64,000 nucleotides of DNA from Albugo candida. Lineage: Eukaryota; Oomycota; Peronosporomycetes; Albuginales; Albuginaceae. A model generated the notes under the pieces. It did not search any database. It was given only the letters and a program-made list of their open reading frames with translations, and was not told the DNA's origin. Below are positions 9,801 through 18,673 of the stretch, one piece after another. Positions within the stretch are counted from its first letter, which is position 1, and every line of letters starts with the position of its first letter. A program made the position numbers and the translations under genes. The DNA lies in NCBI GenBank assembly GCA_905220665.1, contig CAJNAR010000152.1, forward strand, positions 186,001 to 250,000. Direction: 5' to 3'.

Positions 9801-12036
9801 TCATCAACACGCATATGATCTACTCCTTGAGCGATCCAAGAAGAGTCAAGAAGCGCAGAAGCAAGCAGAATTGTCAAACGCAAAACTGATTAATGAGATG
9901 AATCGGATCAGAAATCAGCTTTCAGTGATCCGTACGAATTTTGCCGCAGAAAAATCCGAAATTGATCACAAACTCTGTGATATGAAATTATTATTTGAGC
10001 ATTCGACCGGCTTTATGACTCAAACGACAGCCAATTTGGAGTGCGAACGATGCAATTTGGACAATATTGGGTCTAAGATGAGCAGCTTTGAGATGTATGT
10101 TGGACGAATTGAAGAAAGGTACAGAGCACTCGCTGGTCGGATAAGTCAGATGCAAGCCACTCTATGTGCAACGCAAAACCAATCTGCGTCATTGAATGTC
10201 AGTTATGTCAAGGCGCAAGAAAGGATTGAAGAGATGGAAATTTTGATTAGCAATCTTAGCGATGAAAAGTATCACTTGGCTGACAAATTGCATGCACAAA
10301 AGGCCCATGAAGATCTGATTCTCAATGAGAAGAACCGAGCACTTTCTAATATGGAAAGCGAACTGAAGATTTCACAGCTCCGTACTGAGCAAATGAATCG
10401 AAGACTGATCGAAGTGGAATCAAGTCTTACCCAAAGTACATTGAGAGCGGATCAACTGGATTCGGACAATGCAATATTGAAAGATACAAGCTCGAGGATG
10501 ACGGAGCAATACAAGGCATTGTGTCTCACGCAATTAGACATGAAAAAACGACTTGTTATCATGGAAGAGGAACAGAGACGTATCGAGGAAGCTCATCATC
10601 TTGCTCATGAAGATATTGATGGGCACAAATATCGATATCTTCAGCTACGACTCGAGCACATAAACCTCGAAAATGTCGCTATTTGCCGCGAAAAGAAGCT
10701 TCACGAGATGGAAATCAGTTACCTCGCAGAAATGAAGCAACTCAGAGAAGGAATCGAGTCTCTTGAAAGATCTCTGGCAAAGTATCGGACCAATTACGAA
10801 AATCTCATTTGTGAGAAGAAACGAGAGATTGATCAGGTCAGTCTTCAAGTCGAAGATATGGAGAGCAAACTTTACACTTCGCTTCAAAAACAGCGAACTA
10901 AGGAGACAGAATACAAAGATCGGAAGGAGCGATTGGAACGAGAGCTATCAGCGACTCTGAAGACTTGCGATGAGCAAAAGAATCACATAAGGTCGTTGTT
11001 GGTGAAATGTGCCACAGTGGATGAATCCAGTAGAGCTTTGAGGAGACTTGGGATGGAGTTGAACAAATGTGAGATGAAAGTGGAAGAATGCAATCAGAAG
11101 CGATGCGAATTGGAAGTCGCACGGACATGCGCGCTGGGGCTATTACATGCTGAAGAAAATAGAGCGAAATTGGCTACAGAGGACATGGTAGCACATCGAC
11201 TCGAGATAACAGCTCTCAATGATAAAGTGAATGGGCTGAACGCCTCCTACAAGTCGACTTTAGATAACAATGGGACTCTGCAGAAGACCATTGAGACATT
11301 GGGCAATCGCAATGAGTATCTAGAGCAAACGATTATCAAACTGAAGCAAGAACAGAGTACACACAGAGAGATTTCGGCTTACCGGAATATCGAATCGCTA
11401 CAACTCACAGTGGAAGACTTGTTGTCTCGATTGATGTGCGCTCCTTCCAATGATATGAAGATCTTTCGGAATCAACTGCCAAAGACAAACAAAAGTGAAG
11501 TGAACGTGCCCAAGCAACGACGAGGCCAAAGACTCGAGCTGAAACACGAAAAAAGGCAAAGTAAAAGCGATACCATTCCGAGTGACGCGTCATCCAAAGG
11601 AAAAGCAATGTCTTCATTACGAATGGAAAATGCAGCTTTATTGAAAGAAAAGAATCGATGGAAGCAGGAAGCTCAAGCTTTGACGAACAAGCTCAAAGAT
11701 CTTGCAAAAGAAACCGATCAATTAGTCAGTCATCACAACAAACGCCAGAAAATTCAGCATCATATCAAAGTGAAAGAAGAGAACAATCGCTTACAAGATG
11801 TCATTCGCACGTTGACGGAAGATAAATACAAACTGCAATGTAATCTGCAAAAGCTGCAAAGTACATTTGATAAGCAAATGTGCTCCAATACCTCTGAAAG
11901 GGGCAAAGAAAACACTCTGTTTGATCAGAATACATCCCGGAAAGCTTCAAGTGACAACAGTACTGTATCTAGTTGCGATAGCGGCCTTGAAGACCGAGCA
12001 TCTGTGCGATTGACAAAGAAAACGAAAAGAGTTTGA
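6865..12036 (+). CDS. Kinesin-12-like (KIF15-type) motor with very long coiled coil
   Basis: An uninterrupted 1723-residue frame starts at METNNENVKVFCRIRPP. The open frame extends upstream only to a TTG, so the ATG at 6865 is used. The motor domain (about residues 8-400) has the P-loop GQTGSGKTFTM at 108-118, switch I NRESSRSH at 259-266, switch II LVDLAGSE at 293-300 and the HVHYRDSKLTFLLKDSLGG helix. The neck reads AKSIRNEAVINE, as in kinesin-12/KIF15. The remaining 1300 residues are almost entirely heptad-rich coiled coil, ending in a basic tail with KKTKR. Such N-terminal motors move toward microtubule plus ends and act on spindles or division-plane arrays. The whole gene has no introns despite its size, unlike several neighbours. 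Confidence 0.95.
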   Translation: METNNENVKVFCRIRPPVEHEKCKSGSSSIFSISSPFSSRKCISVPKTHGASKTINVHLKSTPQTPKSFTFDRVFDEESSQDDVFQIVGVPLTRACLAGYNGTIFAYGQTGSGKTFTMQGPENSLWMESHSGSVVKSSSLRGVVPRVFEYLFDEKSLLDSTKSEQPNETIEMDSFTERIEHKFTCSFLEIYNERVFDLLDPRGNSGASNDFGGLQLRENGRRGVFVEGLIESVVENAQQATALMKLGARNRHVGQTLMNRESSRSHSVFILQIQTKQIKRDGITRMRTSRFNLVDLAGSERQRSTEASGDRLKEAGSINKSLSALGNVIMGLVDKSAGKNRHVHYRDSKLTFLLKDSLGGNSKTFMVATVSPSSESAHETLSTLKFAQRAKSIRNEAVINEATTGNVTVLQQEIQRLKLQLQSHQGRGNEMCREVEKSEMHAPSMQSSLALKAPDDHSAIDASSNTRLCELECTLAQLSDQYIDLQKAHERLKEGKARTENLMTSMEQKISHQRFLLRLLQHSGNDKEKSPQGSNVRDSIDAELNYTPTVDAVQWRNKYEELEEAYVQLLEQSDDQHIVDGTLGGSYNHRELIDEFEKLSKMYVSLSCQLSRIISDKQELQNVLRGMRKTEETVECTHESCKQSLEKKLADQASDFGCRLAQAKKLQEIVEQKAAATSMDLLQSKQKEMALTAQLFEVQRVCQEAQFCLNEETRSRETLTHLLLTEKMEKNVLEGKIQRLCGLELEWEIRFAKQRVLNQLMDKANERRSNEMAVREQVAQQEVQHLQNTLHSMSMELQLSATSLESLTESNCQILSDFEISQERNTALMEENAKLTQHIDQNKSLMSQMDSEHELITAHQRKRIKHFEGLIERKNKHISAVNKQLDRAFGVRSSLRARLHEVELMSKEENTALHIKHRILIKQLLFAEDLLQSKDRDLLDARNESDARLRESEALKYEIEDARSRMASVLLTREEELARHQHAYDLLLERSKKSQEAQKQAELSNAKLINEMNRIRNQLSVIRTNFAAEKSEIDHKLCDMKLLFEHSTGFMTQTTANLECERCNLDNIGSKMSSFEMYVGRIEERYRALAGRISQMQATLCATQNQSASLNVSYVKAQERIEEMEILISNLSDEKYHLADKLHAQKAHEDLILNEKNRALSNMESELKISQLRTEQMNRRLIEVESSLTQSTLRADQLDSDNAILKDTSSRMTEQYKALCLTQLDMKKRLVIMEEEQRRIEEAHHLAHEDIDGHKYRYLQLRLEHINLENVAICREKKLHEMEISYLAEMKQLREGIESLERSLAKYRTNYENLICEKKREIDQVSLQVEDMESKLYTSLQKQRTKETEYKDRKERLERELSATLKTCDEQKNHIRSLLVKCATVDESSRALRRLGMELNKCEMKVEECNQKRCELEVARTCALGLLHAEENRAKLATEDMVAHRLEITALNDKVNGLNASYKSTLDNNGTLQKTIETLGNRNEYLEQTIIKLKQEQSTHREISAYRNIESLQLTVEDLLSRLMCAPSNDMKIFRNQLPKTNKSEVNVPKQRRGQRLELKHEKRQSKSDTIPSDASSKGKAMSSLRMENAALLKEKNRWKQEAQALTNKLKDLAKETDQLVSHHNKRQKIQHHIKVKEENNRLQDVIRTLTEDKYKLQCNLQKLQSTFDKQMCSNTSERGKENTLFDQNTSRKASSDNSTVSSCDSGLEDRASVRLTKKTKRV

Positions 12037-12767
12037 GTTCACGATATTGTGAATGAATGTAATGACATTTGTACCAAATTTGGTGATAGAGTTATTCTTA
12101 TTAGAGCGCCGTCTTGTCCGAAGAATTCTATCGCTATAAATGGCTCTTATAGACTGATATGACGCGCCTTAGCAAGCGACTTGAGGGATGCAGGTAGCGG
12201 TAGGAATACCAATCCAGGCGTCGATTACTAGTAATGAATTGTGGGTTCGTGGTATCGGATTGTGGAAATAGATAGGAGTGACAATATGGACCAGAGCGTC
12301 TGCCTGGTCTTACAGTTCATAAATTGGGTACAAATCGATTGTGTTCGATCTGAACCACCAAAGTATGATGAGGAAGTAATAGAATGTGATCAGTATACAT
12401 GCAGCTGCGTGAAATGTCATATTAACTGTGTGGATGAACGGGAAGACGCATCTCCACTTTTACTAAGAAAACCCCTGTGACAGAGCCAATGATTGTGGTT
12501 CCAGATTGGAAAGAATCTGATGCATCAAAGACGGGCATCGTGAAAAAGCACATGGAAAGAAGATTCACGTTCTGAGAGGTCCGATTGCAAAGAATCTATA
12601 TGCGCAGGATGTCATCCATTGAGTAGATAGGTAATTTAGAAGGAATGAAGTGGATCCATAGATCCCATCTCAAAAGATGGAAAAACTCGAGAGTATTCGA
12701 TTTGAATCCTATATTGAACATACGTTTGATTCATTCTACATTTCGGACTATCAATATCGCCAAACTC
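12037..12767. other. Intergenic stretch with a possible degenerate coding fragment
   Basis: This gap separates the 3' ends of the convergent kinesin and UPRTase-like genes. Most of it shows nothing recognisable. The only feature with coding character is the cysteine-rich frame at 12241-12480, listed separately. Confidence 0.45.
12241..12480 (+). pseudogene. Cysteine-rich fragment, possibly NPC1-like remnant
   Basis: This 79-codon frame has no proper ATG at its left end and stops abruptly. Its distinctive part is YDEEVIECDQY followed by TCSCVKCHINC. The CSCxxCxxxC spacing after an acidic stretch resembles the cysteine cluster before the first membrane segment of NPC1-type sterol transporters. 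No membrane segment follows, so this would be a relic rather than a gene. Coincidence is quite possible. Confidence 0.2.
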
Positions 12768-14099
12768 CTACACAATCGATTCTTGGGGATGTTTGTTGCG
12801 TGGAGCTAGATGGAGCCAATATCGTGCGTGAAATACATCACGATAAACGGAGGAAAAATCAGAAAACTGATCCTGATACAAATTCGTGCAGAACACAGTG
12901 ATCCCTGCAGATACATCTGTGTGTTAGAAAAAGACACGTTGCATGCGACAAATGTCAAACGTACTCGGAAATTGCCATGCGAGACGCTGGGCACCGGCAG
13001 CTGAACTGAACAATGCAATATAGCATATGTCGGATTCTTGAATATGAAATTGGGTCACGAGATGCTGAACAACAGCACACACTTCTTCTCCGGTATCACA
13101 GTCAAGATCCAGCAAAAAGTATTGAACGCCTTTAATGATTTCCAAATCAAATTGAACAATGCAGTTAGGTGCGACGTAATTCCCATCCCTCTCGTCCCAA
13201 AAAGATAGCGACACGCACCCAACTTTCGACCATGGATACAATTGGGAAAATGTACGCAACATAACGTCTTCGCCTAATTTTCTACGCATCATGAGCCCAC
13301 AGATATTCTGATCTTCCCACTCAGATTGAGCTCTAGAATTAGATGTACAGAATAAACGTGATATATACGCAACAGCTTCTTCAATCAGAAGCCGAACAAG
13401 ACGATCTACCAGGTGCCGGAACTTTACTGAGCTGACTCGGGGATCGTTCAGCATGTTCAAGATATTTTGAATGGGTACCGAATGCGAGTCCATCTGAAAC
13501 AATCGCGAGCTTCTGTGTTGAAAGCTACCGATCTGTACCGATTCTAATGGCGTACGTATGGGAGACTGAACTCGACTCTCGCTGGATTCGACACGATCGG
13601 TGATTTCTTCTTGCGACTTGTGTTTTTTATAGAGATTGCATATAGCAGCTCTACTCACAGCATATTCATTTGCTAAATAGGATTGTTTTTCTCCAACCTT
13701 GATACGAGCTATGATATCAGAACGCTCTAGTTTAGTCAAGTAACGTGATCTTCGCCGTCGGAAGGAATCATGCGCTTGACACCGCGAATGCTCCTGTTTC
13801 TTGGTGGTCGGTATCATGGCGGATGTTGAATCGTAGGCTTGTACAGCGACAGTATTGGCGACTCCCGCAAATGGCGCTTGATAATGGAGGTTTCCAGGTT
13901 CAATACCGAGCCCGTGAGACTGAAGCCATTTCTGACCATCGGGTTGCAGCATCTGTAGGCTAATATCGCCTTGTCTCAACCTCGGTTGAGCAGAGGATAC
14001 TGTGCGTAAAGTCTGATGTGCTCTACCGTCGTCGCCGGTATTGCCCATTGCTTTGCCCGGAAAAGGTACAAGTGGTGTTACCACTAAATGTATATCCAT
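12768..14099 (-). CDS. Helix-turn-helix protein fused to a UPRTase-like domain
   Basis: Two exons, 14099-12965 and 12904-12768, joined across a 60-nt intron with a GTACGT donor, a TTCTAAC branch site and a CTGCAG acceptor, give 423 residues. Residues about 118-162 form a basic helix-turn-helix-like region (YLTKLERSDIIARIKVGEKQ, then VSRAAICNLYKKHK), similar in style to Psq/CENP-B or transposase DNA-binding domains. From about residue 213 the chain aligns by eye with uracil phosphoribosyltransferases: NDPRVSSVKFRHLVDRLVRL, then VQYFLLDLDCDTGEEV where the PRPP loop should be, then IALFSSAAGAQ and ITVFCTNL. The usual loop with ATG or STG is changed to CDTGEE, so catalysis is doubtful. The function is unknown; a DNA-binding or regulatory role is inference. 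Confidence 0.72.
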
Positions 14100-16289
14100 T
14101 TGTCATCGATGGAAGATGGGGCTATATTATCACACTTTCGAAGTATGTAAATGAGGTGAATGCAAGGCATATCGACTCAGATCGTACAAGAAGAGTATGC
14201 ACGAAACGAGACATTCGTCGGCAAGAATATATTACATAATCATATATGGTATGTCCGGATATTAAGTATTTGAAAAGACGATTTGATTATGTGAAAAACG
14301 CAGACAGCTTATGGCTAGCTCTACATTTGGCGGTTTATGTGTTTTAAAAGGTTTTCTAGCCGAAGGCAAATGTATACAAAACAAAAGCTGCATCCATCTG
14401 CGACAAATAGGTCACGTGAAAGCGTAGACACAGCGCAACCCTACATCGCCGGCGATGCGCCTTCTTCGAATTCACCAAAAAACACCTCATTCAATCTATT
14501 GGGCACTATACACTACAAGTTTATATGTAAATTAGTATGCTATAATTGCAGATATTTGTTTACGAAACCATCGCTACGTACGAAATCGTGGAAAATCAAA
14601 TCATGTCCTGCTGTATTCAATTATGTTAAAGTGTTGCTACATTCAGATGTTCTTATACTGAACGTTTTTGTACAGTAGCAAGCCCTGTTACACGCACTAA
14701 TCTACTAGACATTACTAACGGCGCTATTGCCTCTATATGGGTAAAATATTAGACCTTCGCAAATAGAGATCTGCGACATGAGCCGATGGAGCAATATCCT
14801 GGCTCTATTTTATATTGTATTACTAATACAAACAACCTTTCACTGCCCCTAATAACATTTTCACGTCAGTGTTAGTCGACTTCGCGCAGGTGGTGCTGAA
14901 CTCATTTTCGCGACAGAGAACATGTTCGCGGAGATCGTTGTCAATTGTGTTTGATTAAAGACATGGCGAGAGTCGCTATTGTTGTGTCTGATGTTTGACG
15001 GGTTATTGTCCATTCCACTATGCACGAATACGCCTTTTTTCACAGATGCAGGTGCGCAGATTTACCGCCAGATGCACGAGCCCGAGGCCATAAATCGCAA
15101 TAAGTATACCCTGATCGGTAATCGATAACGCCAGCGCTTTATTTACGATCAAGTATGACTATTGAGCGATAGATGCGTTAAGCTGTAAATACTCGGTTGT
15201 GCGCAATGGCATATCTTAATCTCCTCAAACGCGTCGATATTGATCGCTTTTCGACCGAAAAGTTTTTAATCGAGGTGCCAAAGTTTTCCAATGTAGCTGA
15301 CTGGACCGGGATACATAATGAAATTCTGAACAATGTTGTCATCTGATTGCATCCACATCTCGTTTTTCTTAGCAGATCCATTCCCGAATCTTGAGAATGT
15401 AAAAGGATGGCTGCTCGCATCGCTTGTCATTTGATAAATATACTAATACTTGAGTGCTCAGTTCGCTTCTGACTGATTTTTGTGCCACATTAAATGATTC
15501 CGTCTTGCTTTATACAGCATGCTCTTACAGTCATTTCACTTGTCTAATAAGAATTCAGATTTTCTCTTCGACTCAAAGAACATTCCATTCTGATTTCCAT
15601 TGTCATCGCATTTTAATATCTGGTACTTGAACAAGCCCAAGCGCTCACTTGCTTTAACGTCTTCGTGTTCCTTCTTACTGACTCCTTTTGAGAAGCACGA
15701 TGCCAAGATCATGTTTGAAGATCCTTTCCGAGATTCGCGATTTATCAGTAGTCAGTTCCATAGTAATGTGGTGATGAACGTCTATTTGGAAGCTCTTGTA
15801 GCATCGATGCTGTATAAAAGCAGACATAGCTCCTTTTCCAAATGAATAATCTTTAGTTATGTATACTACATTATCTATTATCATATAGAGGTCAAAGCGC
15901 GGAAATATGGAAAATGTTCGGTGAGATCTTAACTTGCCAGAGCCACAAAAATCTCGATTAAGTAATAAAAAGATTGAAAGGTCTATTGATTGATTGATTT
16001 GGTGAGAGCATCCAGCGGCTGATGAAGTGTCGCTAATAGGTTCGACTAAGTTCTCTCACTTGAGAAAACAGAGCGATCCGCAGAGCATGTCATGGTCTAC
16101 TGCTGCTTGAGCTTTACACGCTTCTAATGTGCAAAATAGTACAAGTTCAATAAGCACATGAAAGGAATGGTTAGGGAGCGCAACGAAGACCAGGAAGCTC
16201 CACGTACATAATACAGTCACCTGTTCTCTAAATCATGCGCACATTGTCTTACCTGCGCACGCTTCACATCATACGGATCGAGCGAAATT
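14100..16289. other. Gene-poor stretch
   Basis: No reading frame here has recognisable content or convincing splice continuation. The longer frames (14337-14678, 15178-15420, 15600-15845) are low-complexity or begin at non-ATG codons. It forms the left part of a roughly 7.5 kb gene-poor island that also holds the foldback-like element. Confidence 0.5.
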
Positions 16290-17221
16290 GTAAATTTATC
16301 CATGGGTTGCGACTATTGCCACAGACAAAACACCTCTGATTGGCTAATCGGTTTAAACGATATGTAATTGCTCGACAGGGTGGCTATGTTACTGCTTCTA
16401 CGTAAGATACATTATAAAAGAGCGATACAATGGAATGTTCTCTAGATCGGAAATCTGTTACACGAAGAAAAGTCTATTACTGCTCACAAATACCATCGTG
16501 AAGTGAAAGAAGAGCATGGCCTGTTAGAATATCTGTACCTTTGGATCGGTCTTCTCCAGATCAGAACTTCTTCCGAAGTTATGCATTTGTTGCTGCGTGA
16601 CTTTCAGTTGCTTAGTTTACTCTGCGGCAGCACGTATCAAAATCCTCCTAAAAAGCTCAGCTGATGCCGCTTCACATGACATGAGCTGTTCACGCATCGT
16701 TCAAGGAAAAGCAGTACATCAAAATTCGTGAGAAATTGCCAAAACTTGGATCGGAATTGCGATATGCACAACGAAAAGGTTATTAAACATCTTTTGCAGA
16801 AAGTCGAGAAATCTCACAATAGTGTTGTGTGGTTTCTTTAACCGCCTTGCGTAAGCACGACGACAAAATAAAAAATTAGTGCGAGGGGACAGAAAGAAGA
16901 ACTTTTGGTATCATATCTTCAAACGTCATGAAGATTGAGTTTAAGTACATGGAATTTTCCATTCTCTGCTCCAGAGGAATTTTACGAATGCGAACTTCGA
17001 AGACTGAAGTGGAGAAAGCTTACTGATTTCAATCAGCGACCAGTTTTCTGATGGCGCTTCGTCGCCAAGCATATTTGGCACGGTGCCTAGGATATTCTGA
17101 ATAACATATAAATGCTTCAAAATTATCAGTACGACTATACGAATGTCTTGTACGAATACGAAAAATGATATACGTGAGCGTATTCAGCGCCGATGTTATT
17201 TTGGCTATTTTGACTTGATAA

Positions 17222-17440
17222 CCATTCTTCAGCCGCCACCCTCTATAAATTAATGAAAAGTGTGGCCTCTGGGTGGTCTAGAAAAATATAACGGAAAAAA
17301 TGAAAAAAAATCACGGGAATCGCTACTCAGCCCCACCCTCCATAGATCAATGGCAATCGTGGTCTCTGATTGGTTTGAATATATTTAGCGGAATAAAAAA
17401 CAAAAATCACAAGAAAAATTTCGGCTTCTGCAAACTTGCA
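17222..17440 (+). repeat. Inner left arm with two tandem repeat units
   Basis: Two successive units of roughly 100 bases each run from a CCACCCTC box through GGCCTCTGGGTGG or GGTCTCTGATTGG to an A-rich tract. The first ends in the CACGGGAATCG box. The arm pairs, inverted, with 17990-18160. Confidence 0.6.
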
Positions 17441-17989
17441 CAACTAAATTTTGATTTTAAATCTAAATCTACTGCTGCAGGTGTTGTTGGTGCTACTGGT
17501 GTACCAGCCACCAATGCTGATCAAAATCATTACCAGACAGTGGTACCACTTCATGACGAAAAACATGGGCGCAAGGATAGCCCATTGTGGATGCCAATAC
17601 GCCTATTAGTAAATTGAAGTTGCAGTTAGTTGCAGTTAATGGCACATAGTTGCGATTGCTTGCACTTGATCACAGTCTACAACCCTTGAAAACTCGGCCA
17701 TCAGTAAGCCACTACTGGTACTGTAGATAAGCTGCGCGCGGAAAAATCTTTTCATCACCTTCAAGAGCATGAAACCAAGCTGCATTTGGACTATAGCCCG
17801 CTGCTTTGCACTTTGCTGGACAATGAAAGCAAGCTGGACTTTGCAGGCGAGGCGAACTGCTGAATCTACTGAGAGCACTGAGAGCAGATCATCTGCAATG
17901 AATTAATTGTCAGATAAATATGACTGTTGACAGCACAGTCAGCATACAATACAACTTAACTGCTGACACAGAGATTCATTTTTTGAGTA

Positions 17990-18160
17990 CAAAGTGTGTG
18001 ATCTATTACTTTATGGAAGGTGGGGGCGAAGAACGATTCCCGTGGTTTTCTTTTTCTTTATTCCATTGCAATAATTCAGACCAAACAGAGGCCATGCGCT
18101 CCATTGATTTATAAAGCGTGAGGGCTGATTAAAAAAAAGGTGGGGGCTGTATAACGATTC
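17990..18160 (-). repeat. Inner right arm, inverted partner of the left arm
   Basis: On the minus strand this reads CGGGAATCG, CAGCCCCCACC, an ATAAATCAATGG box, GGCCTCTGTTTGGTCTGAAT and CCACGGGAATCG, in the same order as the units at 17222-17440. The match is imperfect, as expected of an old element. Confidence 0.6.
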
Positions 18161-18466
18161 CCGTTTCATAATGTACGTCACGTAGAAGTAGTATTATGGA
18201 CATCTTATCGACCAATCATACTAATTTGGCTTACATAAGTTAGTCAATCAGAGGTGTTTCGTCTGTGGCAACCTTTTACCCACATATCATCTTTATGATT
18301 TTTCGATTCAGAACTGTGCAGATGCAAATCAATTCTGTTTTATTGACAACTCCTCATAGTTAGTTGCGCGAAACATTGACTCACTTGCGCAATGAATTGA
18401 GTGCAAACGTCTTCTCCAAGATGTATCGCTCAGACTCGTCCTTTCGATTCGACAGGGTAGCGATGT

Positions 18467-18673
18467 ATGCGAAAACACTTCTTTGTCACACTCTTTCTAC
18501 ACTGCAGCCTTTTTTACATGGGACTCTTTGTCTCTGATAGCTTTGCAACATGCCTTGGTCTATCAGCGCTAAGATTGCGCGAGCTACTCCACTTGTATAC
18601 AAAATGGCCTAAAGCGAGCTGCTGTGAATCGATGCGGGACCAAATGTATATGGACGCAATAAATACAATCTGA
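18467..18673 (+). CDS. Possible small secreted peptide (doubtful)
   Basis: A 68-codon frame starts with an ATG and a hydrophobic, signal-peptide-like N-terminus (MRKHFFVTLFLHCSLFYMGL) ending near DSFA. A short mature part of about 40 residues with three cysteines follows. It lies alone in gene-poor DNA immediately outside the foldback-like element. Oomycetes place many secreted effector candidates in such regions, but chance hydrophobic frames are common in AT-rich DNA, no known effector motif (RxLR, CHxC) is present and no homology is recognised. Confidence 0.25.
   Translation: MRKHFFVTLFLHCSLFYMGLFVSDSFATCLGLSALRLRELLHLYTKWPKASCCESMRDQMYMDAINTI

Larger units (their letters stand above)
16290..18300. 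mobile_element. Foldback-like element with long inverted, internally repeated arms
   Basis: The sequence at about 16306-16430 reappears inverted at about 18160-18290. Shared blocks include TTGCCACAGAC, AACACCTCTGATTG and CTACTTCTACGT-like text followed by TACATTAT. Nested inside, 17222-17440 is inverted relative to about 17990-18160, and each inner arm contains about two copies of a roughly 100-bp unit with CACGGGAATCG, CCCCCACC and GGCCTCTG boxes. The core (about 17440-17985) has no recognisable transposase. This organisation fits a foldback or non-autonomous DNA element. Exact ends and target duplications could not be fixed by eye. Confidence 0.6.
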
